NCBI GenBank assembly: GCA_963708425.1
Contig: OY970206.1
Location: 2,542,001-2,606,000, forward strand
Direction of reading: 5' to 3'
DNA length: 64,000 bases
Source: JACMNW01 sp963708425
GTDB lineage: Bacteria; Pseudomonadota; Alphaproteobacteria; Rhodobacterales; Rhodobacteraceae
In this document: piece by piece, positions 25,007 through 33,966 of the stretch
How the letters are laid out: each line of letters starts with the position of its first letter
Numbering within the stretch: the stretch's first letter is position 1
Notes under the pieces: generated by a model
Told to the model about the DNA's origin: nothing
Databases searched by the model: none
The model's input: only the letters and a program-made list of their open reading frames with translations
Position numbers and translations under genes: made by a program

Positions 25007-27847
25007 ATGACCTATATCCCAACCGATTATAATCCCTACGATTTTGCCAATCGTCGCCACATTGGCCCGTCACCCGCCGAGATGGCGTTGATGTTGAAAT
25101 CGGTTGGGGTAGCCAGCCTTGATCAGTTGATTGAGGAAACCGTGCCAGCCGCCATTCGGCAGTCTGAGCCGCTAACCTGGGCACCGCTGGCAGAGCATGA
25201 ATTGCTGGCCCGGATGCGGGACGTGGCGGCCAAGAACAAGGTGATGACCAGCCTGATTGGGCAGGGTTATTACGGGACGGTGACGCCGCCCGCGATTCAG
25301 CGCAATATCCTGGAAAATCCGGCGTGGTACACGGCCTATACCCCCTACCAGCCAGAGATTGCGCAGGGGCGGCTTGAGGCGCTGTTGAACTATCAAACCA
25401 TGGTGGCCGATCTGACTGGGCTGCCGGTTGCAAATGCCAGTTTGCTGGACGAAGCGACGGCGGCGGCAGAGGCGATGACGATGGCCGAACGATCCGCCAA
25501 ATCAAAGGCGCGGACGTTTTTCGTGGATGCGAATTGCCATCCGCAGACTATCGAGGTGATCCGCACTCGGGCCGCACCTTTGGGCATTGAGATTGTCGTG
25601 GGTGACCCGTCAGACATGGTTGCCGATGCGGTGTTTGGCGGAATTTTCCAATACCCGGGTACACTTGGCCATATCTGTGATTTCACCGATCAGATCGCGG
25701 CGCTGCATGCCACCAAGGCGATCGCGGTTGTGGCGACTGATCTTTTGGCCTTGTGCATGTTGAAAGAACCGGGTGCGATGGGGGCGGATATTGCGGTTGG
25801 ATCAAGCCAGCGGTTTGGCGTACCGCTGGGCTATGGCGGGCCACATGCGGCGTTTATGTCCTGCACCGATGATCTGAAACGGGCGATGCCGGGGCGGATT
25901 GTCGGGGTGTCGATCGACGCGCGGGGCAACAAGGCGTACCGGCTTTCGCTGCAAACCCGAGAGCAGCATATTCGGCGGGAAAAGGCGACTTCGAACGTAT
26001 GCACGGCGCAGGCGTTATTGGCGGTAATGGCAAGTTTTTACGCAGTTTTTTACGGACCTTTGGGCCTTAGGGCAATCGCGGAACGGGTGCATTTCAACAC
26101 GGTGCGTCTGGCCAAAGCGCTGCGGGCCGCGGGGGCGAAAGTATCGCCCAAAGCGTTCTTTGATACCATCACGGTAGAGGTCGGCGTGGGGCAGGCGGGC
26201 ATCCTTGCGGCCGCACGGCATGAGGGGCTGAATTTCCGAAAGATCGGCAATGATCGAGTGGGGATCAGCCTTGATGAGACGACCGATGAGGCGGTGCTGC
26301 ATCGGGTGCTGCGGGCGTTTGGGATTCATATCGCGCCGCCACATCGGGGGACACTTGGTTTTGGGATAGAGATGCTGCGGCAGAGCGATTTTCTGACGCA
26401 TCCGGTGTTTCATATGAACCGGGCGGAATCCGAGATGATGCGCTATATGCGGCGATTGTCGGACCGGGATCTGGCATTGGACAGGGCAATGATTCCGCTG
26501 GGATCATGCACGATGAAGCTGAACGCGGCGGCCGAGATGATGCCGATTACCTGGCCAGAATTTGGGTCTTTGCACCCATTTGCACCGATGGATCAGGCGT
26601 TGGGCTATCATGAAGCGATTAGTGACCTGTCGGAAAAGCTATGTGAAATAACGGGTTACGATGCGATGTCGATGCAGCCGAATTCGGGTGCGCAGGGTGA
26701 ATATGCGGGACTGCTGACCATTGCGGCCTATCATCGGTCGCGGGGGGATACGCAGCGCGATGTTTGCCTGATCCCGGTGTCGGCGCATGGCACCAATCCG
26801 GCGTCGGCGCAGATGTCGGGGATGAAGGTGGTGGTGGTGAAATCTGCCCCGAATGGCGATGTGGACATTGAGGATTTTCGTGCCAAGGCGGTTGCTGCAG
26901 GTGACAAGCTAGCGGCGTGCATGATCACCTATCCATCTACCCATGGTGTGTTTGAAGAAACGGTACGCGACATATGCGCCATTACCCATGAATTTGGTGG
27001 GCAGGTTTACATCGACGGCGCGAACATGAATGCCATGGTTGGGCTGGTTCAGCCGGGGAAAATTGGCGGCGATGTCAGCCATTTGAACCTGCACAAAACC
27101 TTTGCCATTCCGCATGGCGGGGGTGGGCCGGGGATGGGGCCGATTGGTGTCAAGGCGCATTTGGCGCCGTTTTTGCCGGGACATCCCGAAACTGGCGGAA
27201 CCGAGGGGCCGGTATCGGCGGCGCCCTATGGATCGGCGTCTATCTTGCTGATTTCATGGGCTTATTGCCTTATGATGGGGGGTGCTGGGCTGACGCAGGC
27301 GACGCGGGTGGCGATTTTGAACGCCAACTATATCGCGGCGCGGCTGAAAGGGGCTTATGAGGTTTTGTTCATGGGCAACCGGGGTCGAGTGGCGCATGAG
27401 TGTATTCTGGATACGCGACCCTTTGCGGACGTTGGTGTGACGGTGGATGACATCGCCAAGAGATTGATTGATAACGGTTTTCACGCGCCCACGATGAGCT
27501 GGCCGGTGGCAGGCACGTTGATGGTGGAGCCGACGGAGTCTGAAACCAAGGCGGAGATTGACCGCTTTATCACCGCACTTTTGGCGATACGGGCCGAGAT
27601 AAAAACAGTGGAGGATGGTGAAATATCGGCGGAAGACAGCCCGCTACGCCATGCACCGCATACGGTGGAAGATCTGGTTGCCGATTGGACGCGGGCCTAT
27701 CCGCGCGAGCAGGGATGCTTTCCGCCCGGGGCGTTCCGGGTGGATAAATATTGGCCGCCTGTGGGCCGGGTCGACAACGTTTACGGCGACCGAAATCTGG
27801 TCTGCACTTGCCCACCGGTCGAGAGCTATATGGAGGCAGCAGAGTAG
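25007..27847 (+). CDS. gcvP: Glycine dehydrogenase (decarboxylating), P protein
   Basis: 946 residues, the fused single-chain P protein. It decarboxylates glycine and loads the aminomethyl group on GcvH. Two PLP-fold halves are present; the PLP lysine is Lys697 in SHLNLHKTFAIPHGGGG in the second half. Conserved segments include FANRRHIGPSPAEMALMLK at the start, GYYGTVTPPAIQRNILENP, and ALGYHEAISDLSEKL. It ends the operon opened by the glycine riboswitch. Confidence 0.97.
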   Translation: MTYIPTDYNPYDFANRRHIGPSPAEMALMLKSVGVASLDQLIEETVPAAIRQSEPLTWAPLAEHELLARMRDVAAKNKVMTSLIGQGYYGTVTPPAIQRNILENPAWYTAYTPYQPEIAQGRLEALLNYQTMVADLTGLPVANASLLDEATAAAEAMTMAERSAKSKARTFFVDANCHPQTIEVIRTRAAPLGIEIVVGDPSDMVADAVFGGIFQYPGTLGHICDFTDQIAALHATKAIAVVATDLLALCMLKEPGAMGADIAVGSSQRFGVPLGYGGPHAAFMSCTDDLKRAMPGRIVGVSIDARGNKAYRLSLQTREQHIRREKATSNVCTAQALLAVMASFYAVFYGPLGLRAIAERVHFNTVRLAKALRAAGAKVSPKAFFDTITVEVGVGQAGILAAARHEGLNFRKIGNDRVGISLDETTDEAVLHRVLRAFGIHIAPPHRGTLGFGIEMLRQSDFLTHPVFHMNRAESEMMRYMRRLSDRDLALDRAMIPLGSCTMKLNAAAEMMPITWPEFGSLHPFAPMDQALGYHEAISDLSEKLCEITGYDAMSMQPNSGAQGEYAGLLTIAAYHRSRGDTQRDVCLIPVSAHGTNPASAQMSGMKVVVVKSAPNGDVDIEDFRAKAVAAGDKLAACMITYPSTHGVFEETVRDICAITHEFGGQVYIDGANMNAMVGLVQPGKIGGDVSHLNLHKTFAIPHGGGGPGMGPIGVKAHLAPFLPGHPETGGTEGPVSAAPYGSASILLISWAYCLMMGGAGLTQATRVAILNANYIAARLKGAYEVLFMGNRGRVAHECILDTRPFADVGVTVDDIAKRLIDNGFHAPTMSWPVAGTLMVEPTESETKAEIDRFITALLAIRAEIKTVEDGEISAEDSPLRHAPHTVEDLVADWTRAYPREQGCFPPGAFRVDKYWPPVGRVDNVYGDRNLVCTCPPVESYMEAAE

Positions 27848-27982
27848 TCTGCCAACTGTACACCCCCTGTGCACCCCCCGTGCATACGAAAATCGTAGCA
27901 GGCAGTGGGCCGAAAAGCCCGCCGCCTGCGCCTGTCGGCAATCTTGACAAGATCAAATCACTTGCCCAAATAAATGCGACGT

Positions 27983-28058
<76 letters not shown>

Positions 28059-28457
28059 TCTTAAACAACATCCGGGGCGGTCTGGTCGTGCGGGACGGCG
28101 CGGACGGCCCCTTAAAACTAGTTAGCGTTTCGGGAAAGCCAAATCCGGCGCTTTGAGATATTGCGGGACGGTCCCACCGGTGTTCGACCGGTGCCAGCGC
28201 AGTATATTTGCGTTGTCAGATTTGACCAATCTGATAAATTAGCCAAGGAATTTCAGGTGTGGTCTGCACGCGATGCTTGGTGATTTCTGTGTAGAAAACG
28301 TAATTGATCCAATGTGATAAAGCTTCGGGCACGTAGGCCCGGTCGTTTGTAGCTGCTCTTACAATACCTTGTCGGCATGGATGGTCCCGCTCTGATGGGT
28401 GGCGGCAGGATCATGTGGCAGGTCGGCGCGAAGACGCATCATCAGGGAGCTTTCGTT
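28059..28457 (+). other. Intergenic region between tRNA-Ala and S8 protease gene
   Basis: No convincing gene. A perfect 7-bp hairpin CACCGGT-gttcg-ACCGGTG lies at 28175-28193 without a T-tract. The region from about 28200 to 28350 is AT-richer than its surroundings and is where the promoter of the downstream cluster would be expected. No copy of the tRNA 3' end was found that would mark an integration site. Confidence 0.5.
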
Positions 28458-30524
28458 ATGGCTGCTAAGAAAACCACATCGACGCAAAAACCAGCAAAAT
28501 CTGCGCGCGGTAGCCGTAGCCGAAAAGCATTGCAGCCAACGGCAACTGGCGAGGCGCAGACCACCGAGCTAGAACTGCTGCGTCGATTGGCTGAGGCTAT
28601 TCGACCTATGCTTGCCGGGCAGCGCCTTACCAGCGGGCAAGAGAGTATAGCACTGGCCGCCGACTTGACCTCGCCCACTCGCGGCATGTTCGGAGCACAA
28701 GTTCAGGCACCAGCCAGATCAGATATCGATACGCTTGAGACGATGCCGTTCAGCATTGCCACGTCCATGGACCCGCGCCTGCAGCTTGCGATCGCCAACC
28801 GGCGCAGTGGTAAGCCCGGACTGGAACTGCGATCCACCGCAAGTGACGAGCATCCGGTGGTGGCCCGCGTTACCTCGACCGATGCGTGGATGGCTTCGAC
28901 GCATGTTCAACCGGGGGCGATACTGGGAGAAACCGAGGACCGCTCGTGGGTGGTCACTGGGCGGGTGCCGATTTCGCGGTTGGAGGACGTGCATGGCGAT
29001 CCGAACGTGTTGAGCCTGAAGTCATCGCAGGTGATCGTGCCGCAACTGGTGGCGACCCTTGACGCGATGGGTGTGGCTGCTGGCGGTCTGCCCGTCGGGG
29101 TGGAGCCTGAGGGCGGCAATGGTGTTGTTGTGGGCATCGTCGATTTCGGCTGTGATTTTGCGCATGGCAACTTTAAGCGCGCCGACGGCAGCACGCGGCT
29201 GTTGGCGCTGTGGAATCAGGCCGGGATTACCAGACCTGACAGCCCGTTCGGCTTTGGGCGGCTGCACCTTCCGGGCGAGATTAACGCGGCCCTTGCAGCC
29301 GCCAATCCCTATGCCGCGCTGGGATATGGACCACGGCCCGACAGCGCGTTCCAGACCGGGGCGCATGGCACCCATGTGATGGATATTGCAGCCGGAAACG
29401 GTAGGGGGTCGGGTCAGGCGGGTGTCGCACCGCAGGCCGATATCGTGTTTGTGGAGGCGTCAATCACCGACATCGCTGCGCAAGGACCGGCGACGGTGGA
29501 TCGGTCTTTCGGCGATTCCGTGCAACTGCTGGAGGCCGTTCGTTTTATCTTTGATTTTGTCGGGGACCGGCCCTGCGTGGTCAATCTTAGCCTTGGCACC
29601 AATGGTGGGCCACATGATGGCACGTCGCTGGTGGAACAGGGGCTTGACGCCATTGTCAGTGAAAAGCCGAACCGCGCCGTGGTGATTGCCGCCAGCAATT
29701 CGCAGGAAGACGGTATTCACGTCAGTGGCCAGGTTCCGGCCAATGGCGCACATGATATTGTTTGGAGACAAAGTAACCTCGGTGGTGGCGAGGTTGAGTT
29801 GTGGTATGCGGGTGCGCGGCGTCTGCAGGCCACGTTGGTGGCACCGGACGGGACCATCTTCGGGCCCGTCGCGCCGGGTGAAAATCTGCCAGTTGGTACG
29901 CAGGGGCAGATTGCGATCTTTATCAGCAACCGGCTGGACGATCCGAACAACCATGACAATGTGATCGGTGTCTGGGTGGCGGAGGATTTGCCGGGTGCCA
30001 ACTGGACGTTGCGGCTGCAATCACTGGATGGGCGAGCGGTGGCGTATCATGCGTGGATCGAGCGGAACGATAGCGCGCAAGCCTCATTTGTGGCTCCCGT
30101 CATGACGCATACGTTGGGGTCAATATCAACCGGGCAGCTTTCGGTGGCGGTTGCCTCTTATGATGCGCATAAGCCGGCGTTTCCGCTGTCTGGTTTTTCG
30201 AGTTCTGGGCCGACGCGCGATGGCCGCGAAAAACCGGAGATTTCCGCACCGGGTCATGCGGTAATGGCGGCGCATTCCCGGACCGGCGACGGCGTTACGC
30301 GCAAGTCAGGCACCAGCATGGCGGCACCCGCTGTCAGCGGCCTGATCGCGCTGATACTGGCAGAGGCTAGGCGGAATGGCAGGGATCTGTCGATTGCCGA
30401 GTTGCGCAATCGGCTGGTCGCCGGGGTGCAGCGCAATCCGCCAGCGCTGGTGGGCAATGCCTGGGATCCGCGGTATGGTCGCGGCAGGGCTTCAGCGGTG
30501 TCGATAGTTGACAACATCGTCTGA
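28458..30524 (+). CDS. Subtilisin-like serine protease (S8) with I9-like prodomain
   Basis: 688 residues from the ATG at 28458, behind AGGGAG. The N-terminus (1-25) is Lys/Ala/Ser-rich, not a signal peptide, so the protein appears cytoplasmic. Residues about 134-192 look like an inhibitory prodomain (VVTGRVPISRLEDVHGDPNV). The S8 triad is complete: Asp229 in VGIVDFGCD, His303 in GAHGTHVMD, Ser620 in SGTSMAAPA, with oxyanion Asn414 in AASNSQ. A beta-rich insert of about 130 residues lies between Asn and Ser. It opens the cluster with LodA-like and radical SAM proteins; by analogy with QhpE of the quinohemoprotein amine dehydrogenase system it may cleave a leader or mature a cluster protein. 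That role is inferred. Confidence 0.88.
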   Translation: MAAKKTTSTQKPAKSARGSRSRKALQPTATGEAQTTELELLRRLAEAIRPMLAGQRLTSGQESIALAADLTSPTRGMFGAQVQAPARSDIDTLETMPFSIATSMDPRLQLAIANRRSGKPGLELRSTASDEHPVVARVTSTDAWMASTHVQPGAILGETEDRSWVVTGRVPISRLEDVHGDPNVLSLKSSQVIVPQLVATLDAMGVAAGGLPVGVEPEGGNGVVVGIVDFGCDFAHGNFKRADGSTRLLALWNQAGITRPDSPFGFGRLHLPGEINAALAAANPYAALGYGPRPDSAFQTGAHGTHVMDIAAGNGRGSGQAGVAPQADIVFVEASITDIAAQGPATVDRSFGDSVQLLEAVRFIFDFVGDRPCVVNLSLGTNGGPHDGTSLVEQGLDAIVSEKPNRAVVIAASNSQEDGIHVSGQVPANGAHDIVWRQSNLGGGEVELWYAGARRLQATLVAPDGTIFGPVAPGENLPVGTQGQIAIFISNRLDDPNNHDNVIGVWVAEDLPGANWTLRLQSLDGRAVAYHAWIERNDSAQASFVAPVMTHTLGSISTGQLSVAVASYDAHKPAFPLSGFSSSGPTRDGREKPEISAPGHAVMAAHSRTGDGVTRKSGTSMAAPAVSGLIALILAEARRNGRDLSIAELRNRLVAGVQRNPPALVGNAWDPRYGRGRASAVSIVDNIV

Positions 30525-30577
30525 CGGCGGGTGCTGACCGGCTTGCATTGTGGGCCATCCGTACTTACTTTTGTGTC

Positions 30578-30841
30578 ATGCCAATAGACTACAAATCGCT
30601 GAAGAAACTCGAGACGGTGCCACCGTCTGTCAGCGCGCGGCCGCAGGGCAAAGACGCGCGCGTTGTGGTGTTGATTAAGCTGCGGCCCGGGGCGGAGCGT
30701 CCTGACTATCTGCTGCCGCGCGCAGAGATCGCGCCGGGCATGTTTTCAGTCGAGGTGAACGTCGGCGATCTGGAGCGGATCGAGCATGATCCCGCGGTCG
30801 AATCGATGTCGCTATCCCGTTCGATGCCGATGATCGACTGA
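30578..30841 (+). CDS. Small protein resembling a free subtilisin prodomain/inhibitor
   Basis: 87 residues from the ATG at 30578. The whole protein looks like residues 134-192 of the protease just upstream: RVVVLIKLRPGAE, then MFSVEVNVGDLERIEHDPAV and ESMSLSRSM, compared with WVVTGRVPISRLEDVHGDPN and VLSLKSSQV. The DLERIEHDPAVESM pattern is typical of peptidase-inhibitor I9 prodomains, which fold subtilases and block the active site with their C-terminal tail. It may act in trans as chaperone or inhibitor of the protease. 53 bp separate it from the protease gene. Confidence 0.72.
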   Translation: MPIDYKSLKKLETVPPSVSARPQGKDARVVVLIKLRPGAERPDYLLPRAEIAPGMFSVEVNVGDLERIEHDPAVESMSLSRSMPMID

Positions 30842-30935
30842 TCGCGTGGTCTGGCGTCGGCACGAAGGTGCCACGTTCGGAAACGACACTTGAAATTTCT
30901 TGTCTGCGCCCGCATACTGGACGAGCTTTTCGTTC

Positions 30936-30977
30936 CCAAAATAACCTGCATTTCGCAACCAAAATAATAGTCATTTC
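30936..30977 (+). repeat. Two direct repeats upstream of LodA-like gene
   Basis: CCAAAATAACCTGCATTTC (30936-30954) and CCAAAATAATAGTCATTTC (30959-30977) agree at 15 of 19 bases with a 23-bp period, about two helical turns. They sit 20-60 bp before the start at 30998 and look like a pair of regulator sites at an internal promoter of the cluster. Confidence 0.6.
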
Positions 30978-30997
30978 ATCTCTCTAGAGGTCGCAAC

Positions 30998-32659
30998 ATG
31001 CCGATCCAGAGTATATTTTTCAATCCGCCACTTAGTGTGGCGCGTCTGGGTGGCAGTTCGGTCCCAATGGACGCCTTTTCGTGGATCGCATCTGAAGAAC
31101 CGCATCTTATCGGTGAAACCCAGATCCGGCCGGACTGGACGCTTGATGTACAAAGTGATGGCGGCATAGTGCCGCGAAAGCCGGATAGGCTGGTGCTGAA
31201 GGATGAAGGCAAGATCCGTCCCGTAGCGCCGTTCCTGGAACTTTGGTGCGACGTTGGCAACGCCGGTGATCAGGCCAACTGGACGCGGCAGCCGCTGACA
31301 TCGACGCTGTTGACAGCCGAGGGGTTTGATCTTGCAGGACTGACATTCACCGTCACCGCGATGAACCGCAAGGCCAGTCGGCGCACGGGCAATCCGGTGC
31401 ACAGCTTTGGGACTTTTCCGCCGGTAAATATTTCAGGCAACGACCATGCGCCAAAGGCACTGCGGGGCAGCAGCCCACCGGTCGGTCCGGGTCAGGTGCG
31501 GATGATCCCCACCGACCGCTTCATTCCGCTGGGGTCGGTGCAGGTGATACGGCCCGGACGCCAGCCCGCCGAAAGCGAGGGGGTGCTGTGGTCGACGGCA
31601 GTAAATGTCGAGACGATCCGCCTGCGCTTTACACCGGCGCGGGGCGAGTTCTTTGGACCGCCGGGGGCTGAACAGGTGGTGCAGCCGCCTTCACGGTCGG
31701 GCGGTTTTTCGGCCGTGCCGCCGGGAAACAACTTTCTGAACGCCGCCGCTGGCTGGTTTGGCGCGCGCACCGAAAGCGTGCAGATCGTTTTGGGGCAGCC
31801 GCCAAGCGGACTTGTTGTGCCCGCAGATACCTATGATGGCGCAGAATTGAGCAATCAAAGTGATCCGTCCTTGGGAATTATCGACGACGCCTGCGAGGTA
31901 CTGGTGGAAGCTAGTTTGGGTCAGGGTCTTAGCGCCCGCGCCAATATCTTTTGCGGGCCACCCGATTATGCGCCCGACCGTCGGCCGTTCCTGTCGTTGG
32001 CGGATGATCTGAACGATCGCGCTGGTGACAGCGCCGCGCGCAGCGACAGCATGTCGAACGAGGATCTGGACCGCTGGGTTGAGGATTTGTTCGAACGGGC
32101 GTTCGAGACAGTGTCGTTGTTCAACGTGGATTTCTGGCGCCGCCTCCGTTCGTCGGACCTTCGATCGCAAGATCAGCGTCCTGCGCCAATCCCCGATGAC
32201 GCGACGCGCGACCCCGCGTCGGCTATGGGTGGCCGCGATGCCCTGCGCGACGGCAACATCGCATTGCCAGCGCCGTCGACGAACCTGCCATTGCCGGTCA
32301 GCGCCCGCGCGCATGAGCGCCACCGCGATCTTTCCGACCTCTTTGCCCTGAAGCGCTTTGTTCGTGAAAACCCGGCCCGGCTGGGCGCGCTGATCCGGCG
32401 ACCATTTTCGGTTTCGCCGATCGAGAACGGTGGTGCGACGACCATGCAGATGCCGCCTTTCATGCGCCAAAGCAACGCCGAACCATTGACGCTGGCTGTG
32501 TGGCAATACGAATTGCTGATGGAATGGCAACACCGGGTGCTGACCGGGCCGGTAACGCTGCAAGAGCGGTCGGGTGTATCGGACCAGCTGAGCGAGGCAG
32601 CGGCAGAGCGGCGCGCGCGCGTGCTTCAGCGGCTGGGCAGCTTGCGTGAGTCACTTTGA
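30998..32659 (+). CDS. Putative N-terminal half of a LodA-type CTQ oxidase (split)
   Basis: 553 residues from the ATG at 30998, behind AGAGG. I recognise remote likeness to the LodA/GoxA family: a start with FNPPLSVARLGGS (8-20) like the LodA PAIGIARVGNS, then GKIRPVAPFLELW (71-83) like the GRVKRQAARF segment, LTFTVTAMNRKAS (115-127) like the WTVHLANKKA stretch, IIDDACE...GPPDYAP (294-326) like the DDxxDGPV...PPDFAP region, and MPPFMR...QYELLMEW (495-510) like the LodA MPxLxGD...QYxxLxxW block. It stops right there, before the part that carries the quinone cofactor, which appears in the gene two places on. No signal peptide. The match was made by eye; a wholly new family is the alternative. 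Confidence 0.62.
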   Translation: MPIQSIFFNPPLSVARLGGSSVPMDAFSWIASEEPHLIGETQIRPDWTLDVQSDGGIVPRKPDRLVLKDEGKIRPVAPFLELWCDVGNAGDQANWTRQPLTSTLLTAEGFDLAGLTFTVTAMNRKASRRTGNPVHSFGTFPPVNISGNDHAPKALRGSSPPVGPGQVRMIPTDRFIPLGSVQVIRPGRQPAESEGVLWSTAVNVETIRLRFTPARGEFFGPPGAEQVVQPPSRSGGFSAVPPGNNFLNAAAGWFGARTESVQIVLGQPPSGLVVPADTYDGAELSNQSDPSLGIIDDACEVLVEASLGQGLSARANIFCGPPDYAPDRRPFLSLADDLNDRAGDSAARSDSMSNEDLDRWVEDLFERAFETVSLFNVDFWRRLRSSDLRSQDQRPAPIPDDATRDPASAMGGRDALRDGNIALPAPSTNLPLPVSARAHERHRDLSDLFALKRFVRENPARLGALIRRPFSVSPIENGGATTMQMPPFMRQSNAEPLTLAVWQYELLMEWQHRVLTGPVTLQERSGVSDQLSEAAAERRARVLQRLGSLRESL

Positions 32660-33966
32660 TGCTGCCCACAAACGAAGCGACCGCCACGGGCTGGAAAACC
32701 TTCGGTTCGGCGGCTGGCAGCCATGTTCTGGTGGTTGAGGGCAGCCGCGTCTTCGATCTTCCGGATGCGTTTCGCTCAGCGCTTGACGCGGATGATCCGC
32801 AGGCGATTGGGGCTTTGGCGCGCGCGCTGAAGAATGCTCCGGGCGTGGCGATGGATCAGCCGGCCCCAATTGCCCCACAAAGCCTGTCACTGAACGTAAG
32901 TTCAAGCTGCAACCTTGGCTGCGGCTACTGCTATGCCGGGCGCGGCGGCTTTGCCGGTGCCCAGCGTGGCCAGATGAGCTGGCCGACGGCACGGGCGGCG
33001 ATTGACCAACTGCTGACGACCAGCCTGCGCAGCGCCCCGGTTACCATCGGCTATATCGGCGGCGAGCCATTCGCGAACCGGTCTATTATTCACAAGGCGA
33101 CGCGCTATGCGGCGGCGCGGGGGCGGGCCCTGGGGCAGGATGTCCGGTTTTCGGTGACCACCAATGGAACGCTGCTGAATGCCAATGACATTGGGCTGCT
33201 GCGTCAGCACCCCTCTGCCGTGACGGTCAGCCTGGACGGTGGCCGCGAAGTGCATGAACGCCAAAGGCCCGGCGCGGATTTCAGCCAACTGGTGCGCGCG
33301 GTGGCGCCGTTGATTGAATGGCCAGGGCGCGCCAAGGTTTGCGCGCGCGCAACTATCACTCGCGAGGATTTCGATCTGATCGGGCGCTTCGATGCGATCA
33401 GCGAGATTGGTTTCGACGATATCGGTTTTTCCCCCGTCCGAGTGGGGCCGGAGGCCCATGCGCTGCGCGATGACGACTGGGCGCGGTGTCTGGATGGCTA
33501 TACCAAACTTGGCGCGCGCGAGGCGCAGCGCCTAGTTGCTGGCGAGCGCAGCGCCTTTTCGAACCTTGTCGTGGCGCTGAAGCAAATTCATCGGGGTGCG
33601 TGCTCGCCCTACCCTTGTGGGGCCGGGGGCGGCTATTTTTCAGTGGCCACTGATGGGCGCTGGTATGCTTGCCACCGTGCCATTGGTGACGACCGTTTTC
33701 TGATGGGCGACAACACCAGGCTTGATGACGGGCTGCGGGCCGACTTTCTGGCGAAGCGGCATGTCCATGCTCAGACCGACTGCAAAAGCTGCTGGGCGCG
33801 GTATCTGTGCTCGGGTTCTTGTCATCAGGAAGCAGCGGCGCGCAATCCGGCAAGTTGCGATTTCATCAGGGGCTGGCTGGAGTTTTGTCTGGCCGCCTAT
33901 GGAAGCCTTGGCCCGGATGGCCGCGAATTGCTATCGCAGGGAGGTCATAATGGACGGCAAGTTTAA
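32659..33966 (+). CDS. Radical SAM/SPASM maturase, QhpD/PeaB-like
   Basis: 435 residues from the ATG at 32659, which overlaps the previous stop (TGATG). Order: a short RRE/PqqD-like N-terminal region (about 10-60, HVLVVEGSRVFDLPDAF), the radical SAM barrel with CNLGCGYC (Cys84, Cys88, Cys91), IGGEPF, TTNGT and VSLDG, then a SPASM region with CSPYPCGAGGGYF, WYACHRAIGD and CKSCWARYLCSGSC. The SPASM pattern and the GAGG segment are like QhpD/PeaB and anSME-type peptide-modifying enzymes, which bind two extra Fe-S clusters. It probably installs a thioether crosslink in a partner protein; the split LodA-like proteins on either side are the natural candidates. Confidence 0.88.
   Translation: MLPTNEATATGWKTFGSAAGSHVLVVEGSRVFDLPDAFRSALDADDPQAIGALARALKNAPGVAMDQPAPIAPQSLSLNVSSSCNLGCGYCYAGRGGFAGAQRGQMSWPTARAAIDQLLTTSLRSAPVTIGYIGGEPFANRSIIHKATRYAAARGRALGQDVRFSVTTNGTLLNANDIGLLRQHPSAVTVSLDGGREVHERQRPGADFSQLVRAVAPLIEWPGRAKVCARATITREDFDLIGRFDAISEIGFDDIGFSPVRVGPEAHALRDDDWARCLDGYTKLGAREAQRLVAGERSAFSNLVVALKQIHRGACSPYPCGAGGGYFSVATDGRWYACHRAIGDDRFLMGDNTRLDDGLRADFLAKRHVHAQTDCKSCWARYLCSGSCHQEAAARNPASCDFIRGWLEFCLAAYGSLGPDGRELLSQGGHNGRQV

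Noticed and set aside
27850..27890. C-rich repeats after gcvP (TGTACACCCCC, TGCACCCCCC)
   Set aside because: Short, imperfect and without a stem or T-tract; judged chance or simple sequence.
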